A stretch of DNA of 64,000 nt from an uncultured Ruminococcus sp. (GTDB taxonomy: Bacteria > Bacillota > Clostridia > Oscillospirales > Acutalibacteraceae), in NCBI GenBank assembly GCA_902777275.1, contig CACYTI010000003.1, positions 1 to 64,000 of the forward strand, written 5' to 3'. The notes beneath the pieces are model-generated. The model worked only from the letters and a program-made list of their open reading frames with translations, ran no database searches and had not been told where the DNA came from. The translations under genes were made by a program, and so were the position numbers. The stretch's first letter is position 1. Every line of letters begins with the position of its first letter. Shown here in pieces: positions 33,680 to 41,170 of this stretch.

Positions 33680-35893
33680 TTATCCCTGCCCTGCTTCCGC
33701 ATCCCCGTTTTCATCGAGGTATGCCAAAAAAGCGTCGGTAATTTCCGGGTCAAAAAGCTTGCCCTTGTTATCTGCCAAATACGCGCGGGCTTCCTTCGGC
33801 GTCCACGCTTTTTTATACTCGCGCTCCGAAACAAGAGCGTCGTAAACGTCGCACACCGTTACAACGCGCGCGGCAAAGGGTATATCCTCTCCGCTCAGCC
33901 CGTTTGTTCCCGAGCCGTCGTAACGTTCATGGTGGTAAAGCGCGATCTCTGCCGCGTCAGCTATGAGCGGATCGTCGTCGTATGCCGACAGTATAGTATA
34001 GCCGAACTTTGTGTGGCTGTTAACTATAACTCGCTCGTCCTCGCTGAGAAGCCCCTGCTTGTGAATAATGTACTTTGGAACGGCTATTTTGCCGAGGTCA
34101 TGGAGCTTTGAGGCGACGGATATCCTCTCCGCATCCTCGCGGGACAGTCCCATTCTCAGACACAGCTCGTAAGCATAACGGCTGATATTCTCCAAATGCT
34201 CTTCGGGGCAGCCGTTGTCAAGCTCGGCGTTGCCCGCAAGCTCCTCAAAAATCATATTGATATCGCGGCTCCGCTTGCCGGAAACCGTGTTTTCATAAGT
34301 TGTTTCAAGTCCGCAGTAGGTCGCCTCAAGCATACAGACAAAAAACATATCCATTCCGCCCGCTATGTTCTCAAAGTGGAACACCGCTCCCGCGCCGCTT
34401 TCATCTCCGAGAACAAATTCAAAATACGTTTCGGCGAACAGACATTTTTTTCCGCTGTGCAGGCTGTTCTTCTCGATCAGCTCGTAGTTGCAGCCTCCTA
34501 TGCCGCTGTTCAGCTTTTCGGCAAAGCCGCTTTCGGTTTTTACCGCCGCGCAGTAACGCGCTGCGGCGTTTTTCTCATTGAATTTGACGAGCAGATCATA
34601 AATCTGTTGCGCCGCCGTCTCATAAAACCGTCCGGGATCGTTGCAGCGGAGCATTTCGCGGATAAACAGAGAAACATTGTCAACCATTTCCCCGTAGCGC
34701 GAGGTTTCGCTTTGCAGCCTGCTGTTTTTGCGCTTGAACCTGTAATCCGATATATAAATATATTCCATTACGCAGGCGATGACCAAGGTCGATACCGCCA
34801 CGGTGTAGCGGTAAAGCACGCGCTGACGCGCCATGAGGAATACGCCCGCAAGCAGCATCATCAGCGCATAATAAGAGCTCATTACAAACACTGTAACGGA
34901 ATACTGGGTCCTGCGTTCGAGCTGAGCCGCCGCTGCCTTTGCCGAATATACCGAGGCAAGCAGGCAGAGCAGGCACATAGCAGCCGACGCCGCTTTTATC
35001 AAGGTCGGGTCGGGCGCAGGCATGACCGTCAGCACGGAAAGCACCGAGGCGAAAAGTATTGCAATGAGCGTCCTCTTCCTGTCCTTGAACAACCTGTTCA
35101 GGAACGCGAGGGTCACCATAAACGTGAGGTGAACGGGCAGCAGAGTCAGCTTAAACCAAACCGGGTCGTTGAGCAGATAAGTGACCTCGGGCAGCGAGTT
35201 GAGCGCCAATACAGCTCCCGCAAAAAACACCGCCGCGCCGACCGCAACCGAGCGGAACAGCCGCCACTTTATCAGCGACATGACCGCAAACACGAGTATT
35301 GAGATAAGACCTGCCGCCGCGACGCCGCAGCCGAGCCTGAACACAAACGAGGGCGCAAAGGCGGGGTCGGCGTTTTCGGTGATATACGCCTCGAACCGCA
35401 CCGAAAACGGCAGCTTCAAAAAGACCTCGATCGTCTGCTCGTGGGTCGATTTCCGTACAACAAACGAATTGTAGCAGTTGCCGACATAGCTCTCCTTATC
35501 GAAGCGGTTGTCATAAATCAACTTGCCGTTGAGCTTGATCTTAGCGGGAGCGAAGTCGGTCATTATAGTTACCGTTCTGTCGTTATCCGACGCCTCAATT
35601 GTCTTTACAAGATAAATATTGTTCTTGCGCACGCTTCTTTCGGTGATTATCGGGTTCTGAGCGTTGAACACGCGAAGCTCGCCCGACGGCAAGGCTCCCG
35701 CCTTTTCGGTGTAGGTGTAGTTCCAGTTAGAGAGCATATCGTCCGAGGCATAGCTTTGCGCCACGTAATCCGCCGCGAAATACACCGCCACAGTCAGCGT
35801 GAAAATTATAAGCGCAATGCCCAAAAGAGGAAGCACGCTGCCCCCGGCGCTTTTGCTATTCAGTTTTTCTCTGATCGTGGTTTTCTTCTTCAT
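33680..35893 (-). CDS. 7TM receptor-like HD-GYP family protein with a degenerate GYP motif
   Basis: 737 aa: membrane helix (about 20-45), an extracellular beta-rich domain (50-185, DISM-like layout), seven hydrophobic segments (about 188-405), a linker/GAF-like region, and an HD-GYP domain (about 555-725). HD is seen in SKLHDLGKIAVP, then NSHTKFG and ALYHHERYDGSG. The usual GYP tripeptide is replaced by GTN (GSGTNGLSGEDIP), though VCDVYDAL is kept. Canonical members hydrolyse c-di-GMP; this change makes activity uncertain, and it may be a sensor. Position inside a c-di-GMP-riboswitch operon supports a role in that signal. Confidence 0.88.
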   Translation of the reverse strand: MKKKTTIREKLNSKSAGGSVLPLLGIALIIFTLTVAVYFAADYVAQSYASDDMLSNWNYTYTEKAGALPSGELRVFNAQNPIITERSVRKNNIYLVKTIEASDNDRTVTIMTDFAPAKIKLNGKLIYDNRFDKESYVGNCYNSFVVRKSTHEQTIEVFLKLPFSVRFEAYITENADPAFAPSFVFRLGCGVAAAGLISILVFAVMSLIKWRLFRSVAVGAAVFFAGAVLALNSLPEVTYLLNDPVWFKLTLLPVHLTFMVTLAFLNRLFKDRKRTLIAILFASVLSVLTVMPAPDPTLIKAASAAMCLLCLLASVYSAKAAAAQLERRTQYSVTVFVMSSYYALMMLLAGVFLMARQRVLYRYTVAVSTLVIACVMEYIYISDYRFKRKNSRLQSETSRYGEMVDNVSLFIREMLRCNDPGRFYETAAQQIYDLLVKFNEKNAAARYCAAVKTESGFAEKLNSGIGGCNYELIEKNSLHSGKKCLFAETYFEFVLGDESGAGAVFHFENIAGGMDMFFVCMLEATYCGLETTYENTVSGKRSRDINMIFEELAGNAELDNGCPEEHLENISRYAYELCLRMGLSREDAERISVASKLHDLGKIAVPKYIIHKQGLLSEDERVIVNSHTKFGYTILSAYDDDPLIADAAEIALYHHERYDGSGTNGLSGEDIPFAARVVTVCDVYDALVSEREYKKAWTPKEARAYLADNKGKLFDPEITDAFLAYLDENGDAEAGQG

Positions 35894-35914
35894 AACAGCC
35901 GCCGTTTGTTTGAT

Positions 35915-36118
35915 TTATAATCTTGAATATTTTTTAAGCAGATTCTTAACGTCCTCGTCTGTCACGTGCGCGTCGTCCGCCGCTGTCTTGTCTTTTTCCA
36001 ACAGATCCTTTATTTCATCGGTAACGCGCATAACCGCCTCGCAGTGCTCTGTCATTTTTTTCAGAGCGTCGCGCAGACGGGCGTTTTCCGATTCAAGCTG
36101 TTTTATTTTGTCTTCCAT
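35915..36118 (-). CDS. Small coiled-coil protein
   Basis: 67 aa, highly charged. Heptad-like N-terminal half (IKQLESENARLRDALKKM) predicts a coiled coil; the second half is acidic and then basic. GGAG lies nine bases before ATG. It sits between the lipoprotein and HD-GYP genes with gaps of 6 and 21 bases, so it is probably a real operon member, perhaps a cytoplasmic adaptor. No known family recognised. Confidence 0.7.
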   Translation of the reverse strand: MEDKIKQLESENARLRDALKKMTEHCEAVMRVTDEIKDLLEKDKTAADDAHVTDEDVKNLLKKYSRL

Positions 36119-36124
36119 TGTTTT

Positions 36125-36814
36125 TTACTCCGTTTTCAGCGCGGCGATAACGGGCGCGCCGTCCTTTACCTCAGCGGTTATCACGGTTCTGCCGAGCATG
36201 GTTTCGCGTTTAAGCTCGTTGAAGAACGTTGTGGTTATCTCCGCCCTGTTTCCCTCGACGTTTACCGCGTCGATCGTGTAGTATATATTCGTTCCGTATT
36301 CGGGAATCCACATCTCAAAAACCTTTTTTTCGGGGTTGTAGAGCACCGACTTCGTTATTTCGATATCATCCGTTCCGAAATGCTTTTTGAGCACCTTTTT
36401 TATATCCTCCTCGGATGCGGTGCGGTACTGCATGGCGTGATCGTTTGTTTCGTTCAGGTTTTCAAACAGCGTATGCGCAAAGCCGTACTGTGTGAGCGCG
36501 TCGATTTGGATATCTTTTACTGAGTTAAAGTTTTTTTGAGCCATCATATACGCCAGCTCGTAGCTTCTCAGCGCGAAGGCGCAAACGTCAACCTTGACTC
36601 CGTTCACGGTAACGGGATCTGTTTTGCCGCTGCCGTAGGAGTGGTAGCCGCTTTTTTCGGTTTCCGAGCTTCCGCCGGTGCCGCTTACCTTGTAAGCCTT
36701 TGATGAGCCGCTGCCCTGATCGACATTGGGATCGCTGCCGCAGCCCGCCAAGCCCGCCGTTAAAAGAATAACAGCGCAGAATGCCGTTACGATTTTACAA
36801 AGAGATAATTTCAT
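36125..36814 (-). CDS. Lipoprotein of the c-di-GMP-controlled locus
   Basis: 229 aa with a lipoprotein signal: basic start, hydrophobic core and lipobox LAGC (cysteine at about 25). A Gly/Ser-rich linker follows to about 65, then a mixed alpha/beta domain to the end. No family recognised. AAAGGGGG lies six bases before ATG. It is the first intact gene downstream of the riboswitch and is likely anchored outside the membrane, possibly holding the polymer or the membrane complex. Confidence 0.8.
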   Translation of the reverse strand: MKLSLCKIVTAFCAVILLTAGLAGCGSDPNVDQGSGSSKAYKVSGTGGSSETEKSGYHSYGSGKTDPVTVNGVKVDVCAFALRSYELAYMMAQKNFNSVKDIQIDALTQYGFAHTLFENLNETNDHAMQYRTASEEDIKKVLKKHFGTDDIEITKSVLYNPEKKVFEMWIPEYGTNIYYTIDAVNVEGNRAEITTTFFNELKRETMLGRTVITAEVKDGAPVIAALKTE

Positions 36815-36833
36815 AAAATGCCCCCTTTATCAG

Positions 36834-36873
36834 AATATTCCCTGACCCGACATCAGCGGAGTCAAGGAATATT
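36834..36873. repeat. 13-bp inverted repeat between peptide and lipoprotein genes
   Basis: AATATTCCCTGAC / GTCAAGGAATATT with one mismatch and a 14-base loop. Lies in the minus-strand transcript between the small secreted peptide frame and the lipoprotein RBS. It may be a processing or partial-termination hairpin. Confidence 0.55.
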
Positions 36874-36932
36874 TATTTTAGTAGTTTTTTCGGATCTATC
36901 CGAAAGCAGTCGTCTTTTCCCGTTTGCCGCCC

Positions 36933-37078
36933 TTAATAAGGCAAGATGTAGTCTGTGCAGCAGCCGTCCTCATTGATCACAATAGCCTGAGCAGGCTCTT
37001 CACCTTCCGCGAACGCCGTCAGCGGGAACGCCGTCAGCGTGAGGAGAGCGGCAAGCGATGCGGAAATGAATTTTTCAC
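36933..37078 (-). pseudogene. Small secreted peptide gene with a one-base deletion after its start
   Basis: On the minus strand AAAGGATGATCACC leads into GTG (37078-37076) AAA AA. If the A-run had six instead of five bases, the frame would read MKKFISASLAALLTLTAFP and on through LTAFAEG to INEDGCCTDYILPY and stop at 36933: a signal peptide ending AFA and a mature peptide of about 24 residues with a CC pair. The frame after the A-run is clearly a signal-peptide coding sequence. It is the first coding unit after the c-di-GMP riboswitch. Broken gene, slippery-run phase switch, or read error. Confidence 0.65.
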
Positions 37079-37200
37079 GGTGATCATCCTTTCATGTCTT
37101 CCAAATCAAATTTTTGTTTCGGGTGATTTTCGTTGGTTTAACAGATTTGCGCGGAACCGAAAGCCACAGTAAAAGCTCGGAATAAATAAAAGCCCGGAAC

Positions 37201-37223
37201 AAAAAAAACAGCTGCCAAGCTGT
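37201..37223 (-). terminator. Riboswitch expression-platform terminator
   Basis: Stem ACAGCT / AGCTGT with TGGC loop, followed on the minus strand by eight T. The nine-base string AGCTTGGCA occurs both in the terminator and in the 3' end of the aptamer (37233-37241), allowing alternative pairing. Confidence 0.88.
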
Positions 37224-37224
37224 G

Positions 37225-37322
37225 CACCGCAGTGCCAAGCTTATGCAGCCGGTCGGTCGTTTAGAATACTAATTAGACACCAGAGCTTTGCGTCGCCGCC
37301 TTTCGACGGGTTTGCCTTTTTA
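37225..37322 (-). promoter_or_regulatory. Cyclic-di-GMP-I (GEMM-I) riboswitch aptamer
   Basis: Reading the minus strand: GGCAAACC, then TCGAAAGG (GNRA tetraloop stem), GACGCAAAGCT, GTCTAA, and ACCGACCGGCTGC. These match the invariant parts of the GEMM-I aptamer (GGCAAACC, CGAAAG, GACGCAAAGC and the receptor side). It lies five to ten bases after a predicted transcript start and is followed by a terminator with a T8 tail. It should couple expression of the downstream polysaccharide-type operon to c-di-GMP level; whether it is an on or off switch is not decided by eye. Confidence 0.92.
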
Positions 37323-37334
37323 ATTATTTTGCAT

Positions 37335-37363
37335 ATTTTATCATATCTTTCCGAAAAAATCAA
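37335..37363 (-). promoter_or_regulatory. Promoter of the riboswitch-controlled operon
   Basis: TTGATT (37358-37363) and TAAAAT (37335-37340) on the minus strand with a 17-bp spacer; start near 37328. Confidence 0.8.
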
Positions 37364-37533
37364 TATATTTTTCAATATTCCAAAAAATATTTTTCCGAAA
37401 AGCAATTATAAAGGAAGCACAAATCAATTCACGCCTGACAGTTGGGCACGCAACTCGCTTGCATCTTTTCTGCCCGAGTTCAAATGCGGCGTTACAGGTT
37501 TGTATTATGGCAATGGGTCAAGCGTCACGCTTG

Positions 37534-39654
37534 TCAAATGTCCATATTCATTGCCGCAGTGCGCCGCACCTCGTCCTCGGCGTCAAGAAATGCCTGTACG
37601 ACCAGCGGATCAAAGTGAGTGCCGGCGTCATTCCGGATTATATCAAACGCCTTTTCCACAGTGAACGGCTCCTTGTAGCTTCGGCGCGACACAAGCGCGT
37701 CAAACACGTCAGCAACCGCCATAACGCGCGCCGACAAAGGTATATCCTCGCCCGAAACCCCGTTGGGATAGCCCTTGCCGTTCCACTTTTCGTGGTGGCA
37801 CGCCGCCATGTTACGCGCCTCGGTAAGAAAACCCGACTCCTCGCTCACAAGCGTGATAGCCTTATCAATTATCTTTCCGCCCTCTGTGGTGTGGCTCTTC
37901 ATCGCGTTGAATTCTTCGTCGGTCAGCTTGCCCGGCTTGTTCAGGATAGCGTCGGAAACCGTGATTTTACCGACATCGTGGAGAGGCGCCGAGTTTACGA
38001 CCTCGCTGATAAATTCCTCGCTGAGCTGATCGGCGTAGATCCCCTCCTTCTGCATTTGGCGCAGGATTATCCCGGAATAGGCTGCGGTTTTGCGCACATG
38101 GTCGCCCGTGCATTTGTCGCGGCTTTCAACCATGTCTGCGAGCACAAGCACAAGACCGTTTTGAAGCTTTGCGATCTGTCCGCTTTTTTTCTGAACCTCG
38201 TCGATATACCTCGCCGTGTCGGCAGTGGCTCCCTTGTATGCGTGATACAGATGCTCAATTTCGTCGCCCGTGTCGATATCGAGCTTTTCAAGCATTTCAA
38301 TGCTTTCGGCACGCGCCTGCGGAGTGTCAAAGGCAACTCTTTCCGCAGCGTAAGCCATTTTATTTATCGGCGCGATGATCTTCCGGTCGGCAAGCCAGAC
38401 CGCGTAGGTGCGTATAACGATCAAAAATCCGATAAACAGCGAAATTATTCTTGAAAGGAAAGCGTATGCCTCGGATCGCAGCTTATCCATTGACATATCG
38501 ACGCCCACATAGCAGACCGCCTCTCCCGAAGCGTCGCGTATCGGCTCATAAACCGACACAAGCCGGCCGTCGATGTCGTCGGTGATATCCGTGGGAACGG
38601 CTTCTCCCTTTAAAAACAGCTCGGCGTATTTTTCGATAGTGTCGTCGTACTCAATAAGCTCGCCCGCTTCGTCAGCCTCAACATCTTCCGTATCAAGGTC
38701 GAACACAACGCGGCACCCTTTATCCGTAACCTGATATATATAAATAAACTTTATTTCGGGCGACGAGTCGCGAATGCTTTCAAGCATTCCCTCAGCCTCG
38801 GCATAGCCGGGCGCGTTTCTGCCCCGCTCCATGTAGCCCGCAAGCTTTGCTCTGTCGATTTTATCCGCTATCAAACGTGCGGCGCATTGTCCCTGCTCCT
38901 CATACCGCTCTATCGCGGAATCGCGGTACTGAACAATGCTTACGCCGATCGCCGTAGCCGCAACCATTGTTGTGGAAACGGCAACAAGCAGCGTCACCTT
39001 TACGCGCAGCGACATCCGCCTGCGCCCCTGTTCGCTCCTCTTTTCAAACACGGTTAGATAATACCAGCTTTGGGCTTTAAGATAATCCGTCAGCCTGTGC
39101 GGAAGCGGCTTGTATATCAGAACCGCGATAGCCGTAACGAGCGCTTTGTCAGCCAAGTCTATCAAAAAGCACGAAATGAAGTTGGACGGGATATAGCCGA
39201 GCGAAACGGCGCTGCTTATTTTTTTCGCAAAATCCACAGCGGCTCCCTCGCCGAAGCTGAAGCCGTTGATCAGCAGCGTAACAAGACCGCCCGCGACTCC
39301 GCCCAAAAAGGCAAAGGTTATCACCGCGACGATAACATAGGGAAACCGCGTCAGCATTTTCCTGTTTGTAAAATTCACCGCCGCAACAGCGATAAAAACG
39401 CTGATAACACAGTAATATGCGGTGTACTCGTTCGTAAATCCGCCTATTATATTCGTCAGGAAGCCCACCGTGATACACGGGACATATCCGCCGATCAGAG
39501 CCGACAGCAGAGTGCCGATATTATCTATATACATAGGCAAACCGATCATATCGTTTATGCTTTTTCCCAGAAGGTTAAGCGCAATGCACGCGGCTATAAC
39601 GCAAATCAGCGACGCAACCATGCCGGTTTGTTTTTTTGCTCTAAGTCTGTTCAT
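37534..39654 (-). CDS. Membrane HD-GYP c-di-GMP phosphodiesterase with 6TM and Cache-like sensor
   Basis: 706 aa. N-terminal block of about six hydrophobic segments (15-195) resembling small-molecule S-component membrane domains (GLPMYIDNIGTLLSALIGGY). A further membrane pair brackets an extracellular Cache-like domain (about 225-400), then HAMP-like helices and an HD-GYP domain (about 490-690). The catalytic motifs are canonical: LHDVGKITV, KSHTTEGG, CHHEKWNGKGYPNGVSGEDI, VADVFDAL. It should hydrolyse c-di-GMP. Start 39654 has GGAGG six bases upstream. The stop abuts a CAAGCGTGACGCTTG palindrome. Confidence 0.92.
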   Translation of the reverse strand: MNRLRAKKQTGMVASLICVIAACIALNLLGKSINDMIGLPMYIDNIGTLLSALIGGYVPCITVGFLTNIIGGFTNEYTAYYCVISVFIAVAAVNFTNRKMLTRFPYVIVAVITFAFLGGVAGGLVTLLINGFSFGEGAAVDFAKKISSAVSLGYIPSNFISCFLIDLADKALVTAIAVLIYKPLPHRLTDYLKAQSWYYLTVFEKRSEQGRRRMSLRVKVTLLVAVSTTMVAATAIGVSIVQYRDSAIERYEEQGQCAARLIADKIDRAKLAGYMERGRNAPGYAEAEGMLESIRDSSPEIKFIYIYQVTDKGCRVVFDLDTEDVEADEAGELIEYDDTIEKYAELFLKGEAVPTDITDDIDGRLVSVYEPIRDASGEAVCYVGVDMSMDKLRSEAYAFLSRIISLFIGFLIVIRTYAVWLADRKIIAPINKMAYAAERVAFDTPQARAESIEMLEKLDIDTGDEIEHLYHAYKGATADTARYIDEVQKKSGQIAKLQNGLVLVLADMVESRDKCTGDHVRKTAAYSGIILRQMQKEGIYADQLSEEFISEVVNSAPLHDVGKITVSDAILNKPGKLTDEEFNAMKSHTTEGGKIIDKAITLVSEESGFLTEARNMAACHHEKWNGKGYPNGVSGEDIPLSARVMAVADVFDALVSRRSYKEPFTVEKAFDIIRNDAGTHFDPLVVQAFLDAEDEVRRTAAMNMDI

Positions 39655-39678
39655 AGTATCCTCCGTCACGGCGGCGTA

Positions 39679-40024
39679 TCAGTCCGCGCAAAGCGCACGC
39701 AGCTCTTCCCTCAAGCCGTTTATCTCAACCAAAAGCGGGGCGTAATCAGTTTTCTCTTCCGCTCTCAGCAGCTCGGTTATCTCGCACACCTTATCATAAA
39801 GCGGAGTAAGCGACAGATTTCCGAGCACGCCTTTCAGCGAGTGAGCCGCCTCAAACGCCTCTTTGTAATTTTTTTCATTCGCCGCGCGGGTCAGCTTATC
39901 AAAGCTTTTCTCGTCCGCTGCCATTTTCACGAGCCTGATATAAAGCGCCTCGCTGCCGCAGCACCGCGCCAGACCATCTTTCCGTATCCGCGCCGAATCG
40001 ATTCAGCTTTTCAATTGTTATCAT
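39679..40024 (-). pseudogene. Hpt domain protein, frameshifted
   Basis: ATG at 40024 overlaps the EAL gene's stop. The first frame reads MITIEKLNRFGADTE; a downstream frame carries the histidine phosphotransfer motif EAAHSLKGVLGNLS to the stop at 39679. Dropping one A of the AAA (plus-strand TTT 39979-39981) joins them into a 114-aa Hpt protein. Such proteins relay phosphate from hybrid kinases. Length of the span is 3n+1, as expected for one extra base. Confidence 0.75.
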
Positions 40025-41170
40025 ATGCCGCAACCCCTTTATCGGTCCGTTCTTTTATTTCTTTTTCTATAAGCTCCGCGAATCGACCGGGCGGCACGGG
40101 CGCCGAAAAATAATAGCCCTGAACGATCTCGCAGCCCATATCTTTCAGCGCGTCAAGCTGTTCCTGCTCCTCAACGCCCTCCGCAACGACGGGGATCTTT
40201 AAAAAGCTCGCGATATCAATTACAAGCCCCACAAGCAGCCGGCTTTTTTCGTCGCGGAGCATATTCCGCACAAACTTCATGTCCATTTTCAGCACATCGA
40301 TCGGGATCGAGGTCAGCATATTCAGCGAAGAATAGCCCGATCCGAAATCGTCCATTTCTATTTTAAAGCCCTTTGATCGCAGCGAGGTTATCAGACCGAT
40401 CAGCCTATCCCCGTTGTCTGCATAAGCCGACTCGGTTATCTCGGGCATAAACTCGTCGGCAGACAGATCAAACTCATCCAAAATCCCGGTCAGGCGGTTC
40501 CTGTCGCAAATCACATAACGGTCGCTCACTTTTGAACAGTCGGTCGTGACCGCAGTCCCTTTTCCTCCATTTGAAGCGAGAACACGCTGCGCGCGTCGTC
40601 TATTATTTCAACGAGGTCGGCGGGCGCGTTGTCATGCTCCGTTTTGCCGCTATCTATTCTGCTCATATCGAGTATATCGTTGATAAGCGCCAAAAGCTGT
40701 CTGCCCGAAATGTTGATTTTTTCAAGATATACGCGCAGGTGATCGGGCAGCTCTTCGTCCCTGAGCGCGAGCGCGGTGTAGCCCGTAACGGCGTTCATCG
40801 GCGTGCGCAGATCGTGGCTCATATTAGATAGGAACTCGCTTTTCGCCTTGCTGCTTTCCTCCGCTAAAATCCGTTCCGCTTCAATATGCCTTTCGCGCCT
40901 TTTTATAATGGTGAAAATCGAGAAAATAACCAACAGCGCACATAAAACCAACCCTGTCTGCACCAACACGTTTTTCATCAACTTATCTGCAAAATCATAC
41001 ACCCGATCGGTCATATATTCGCTTGCAGAGCGGACAAGCCCGCTGTCGGGATCAATTCCCGCCTCATGCGCCCTTTCCGCCTGAAAGGAGCTGATATCCT
41101 GAGAGATCATCTTCACCTCGTCAACGGTTATCTGATGTATCCAAACGAGAGAAACGACCAAAACAAGCAC
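40011..41170 (-). pseudogene. Sensor histidine kinase/EAL gene with internal deletion and frameshift
   Basis: First frame (41170-40526): two membrane helices around an extracellular stretch, then HisKA with the phosphorylated histidine in NMSHDLRTPMNAVTGY, ending after QMEEKGL. Second frame (to 40011): CDRNRLTGIL, as at the start of a kinase ATPase domain, fused directly to the C-terminal half of an EAL domain (EITESAY, MDDFGSGYSSL, AEGVEEQEQL, GCEIVQGYYFSAP). The ATPase core, any receiver domain and the EAL motif itself are missing. One deleted base near 40553 plus a large in-frame-type deletion explain it. Neither kinase nor phosphodiesterase can work. Start GTG, overlapping the permease gene by about 50 bases. 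Confidence 0.8.
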
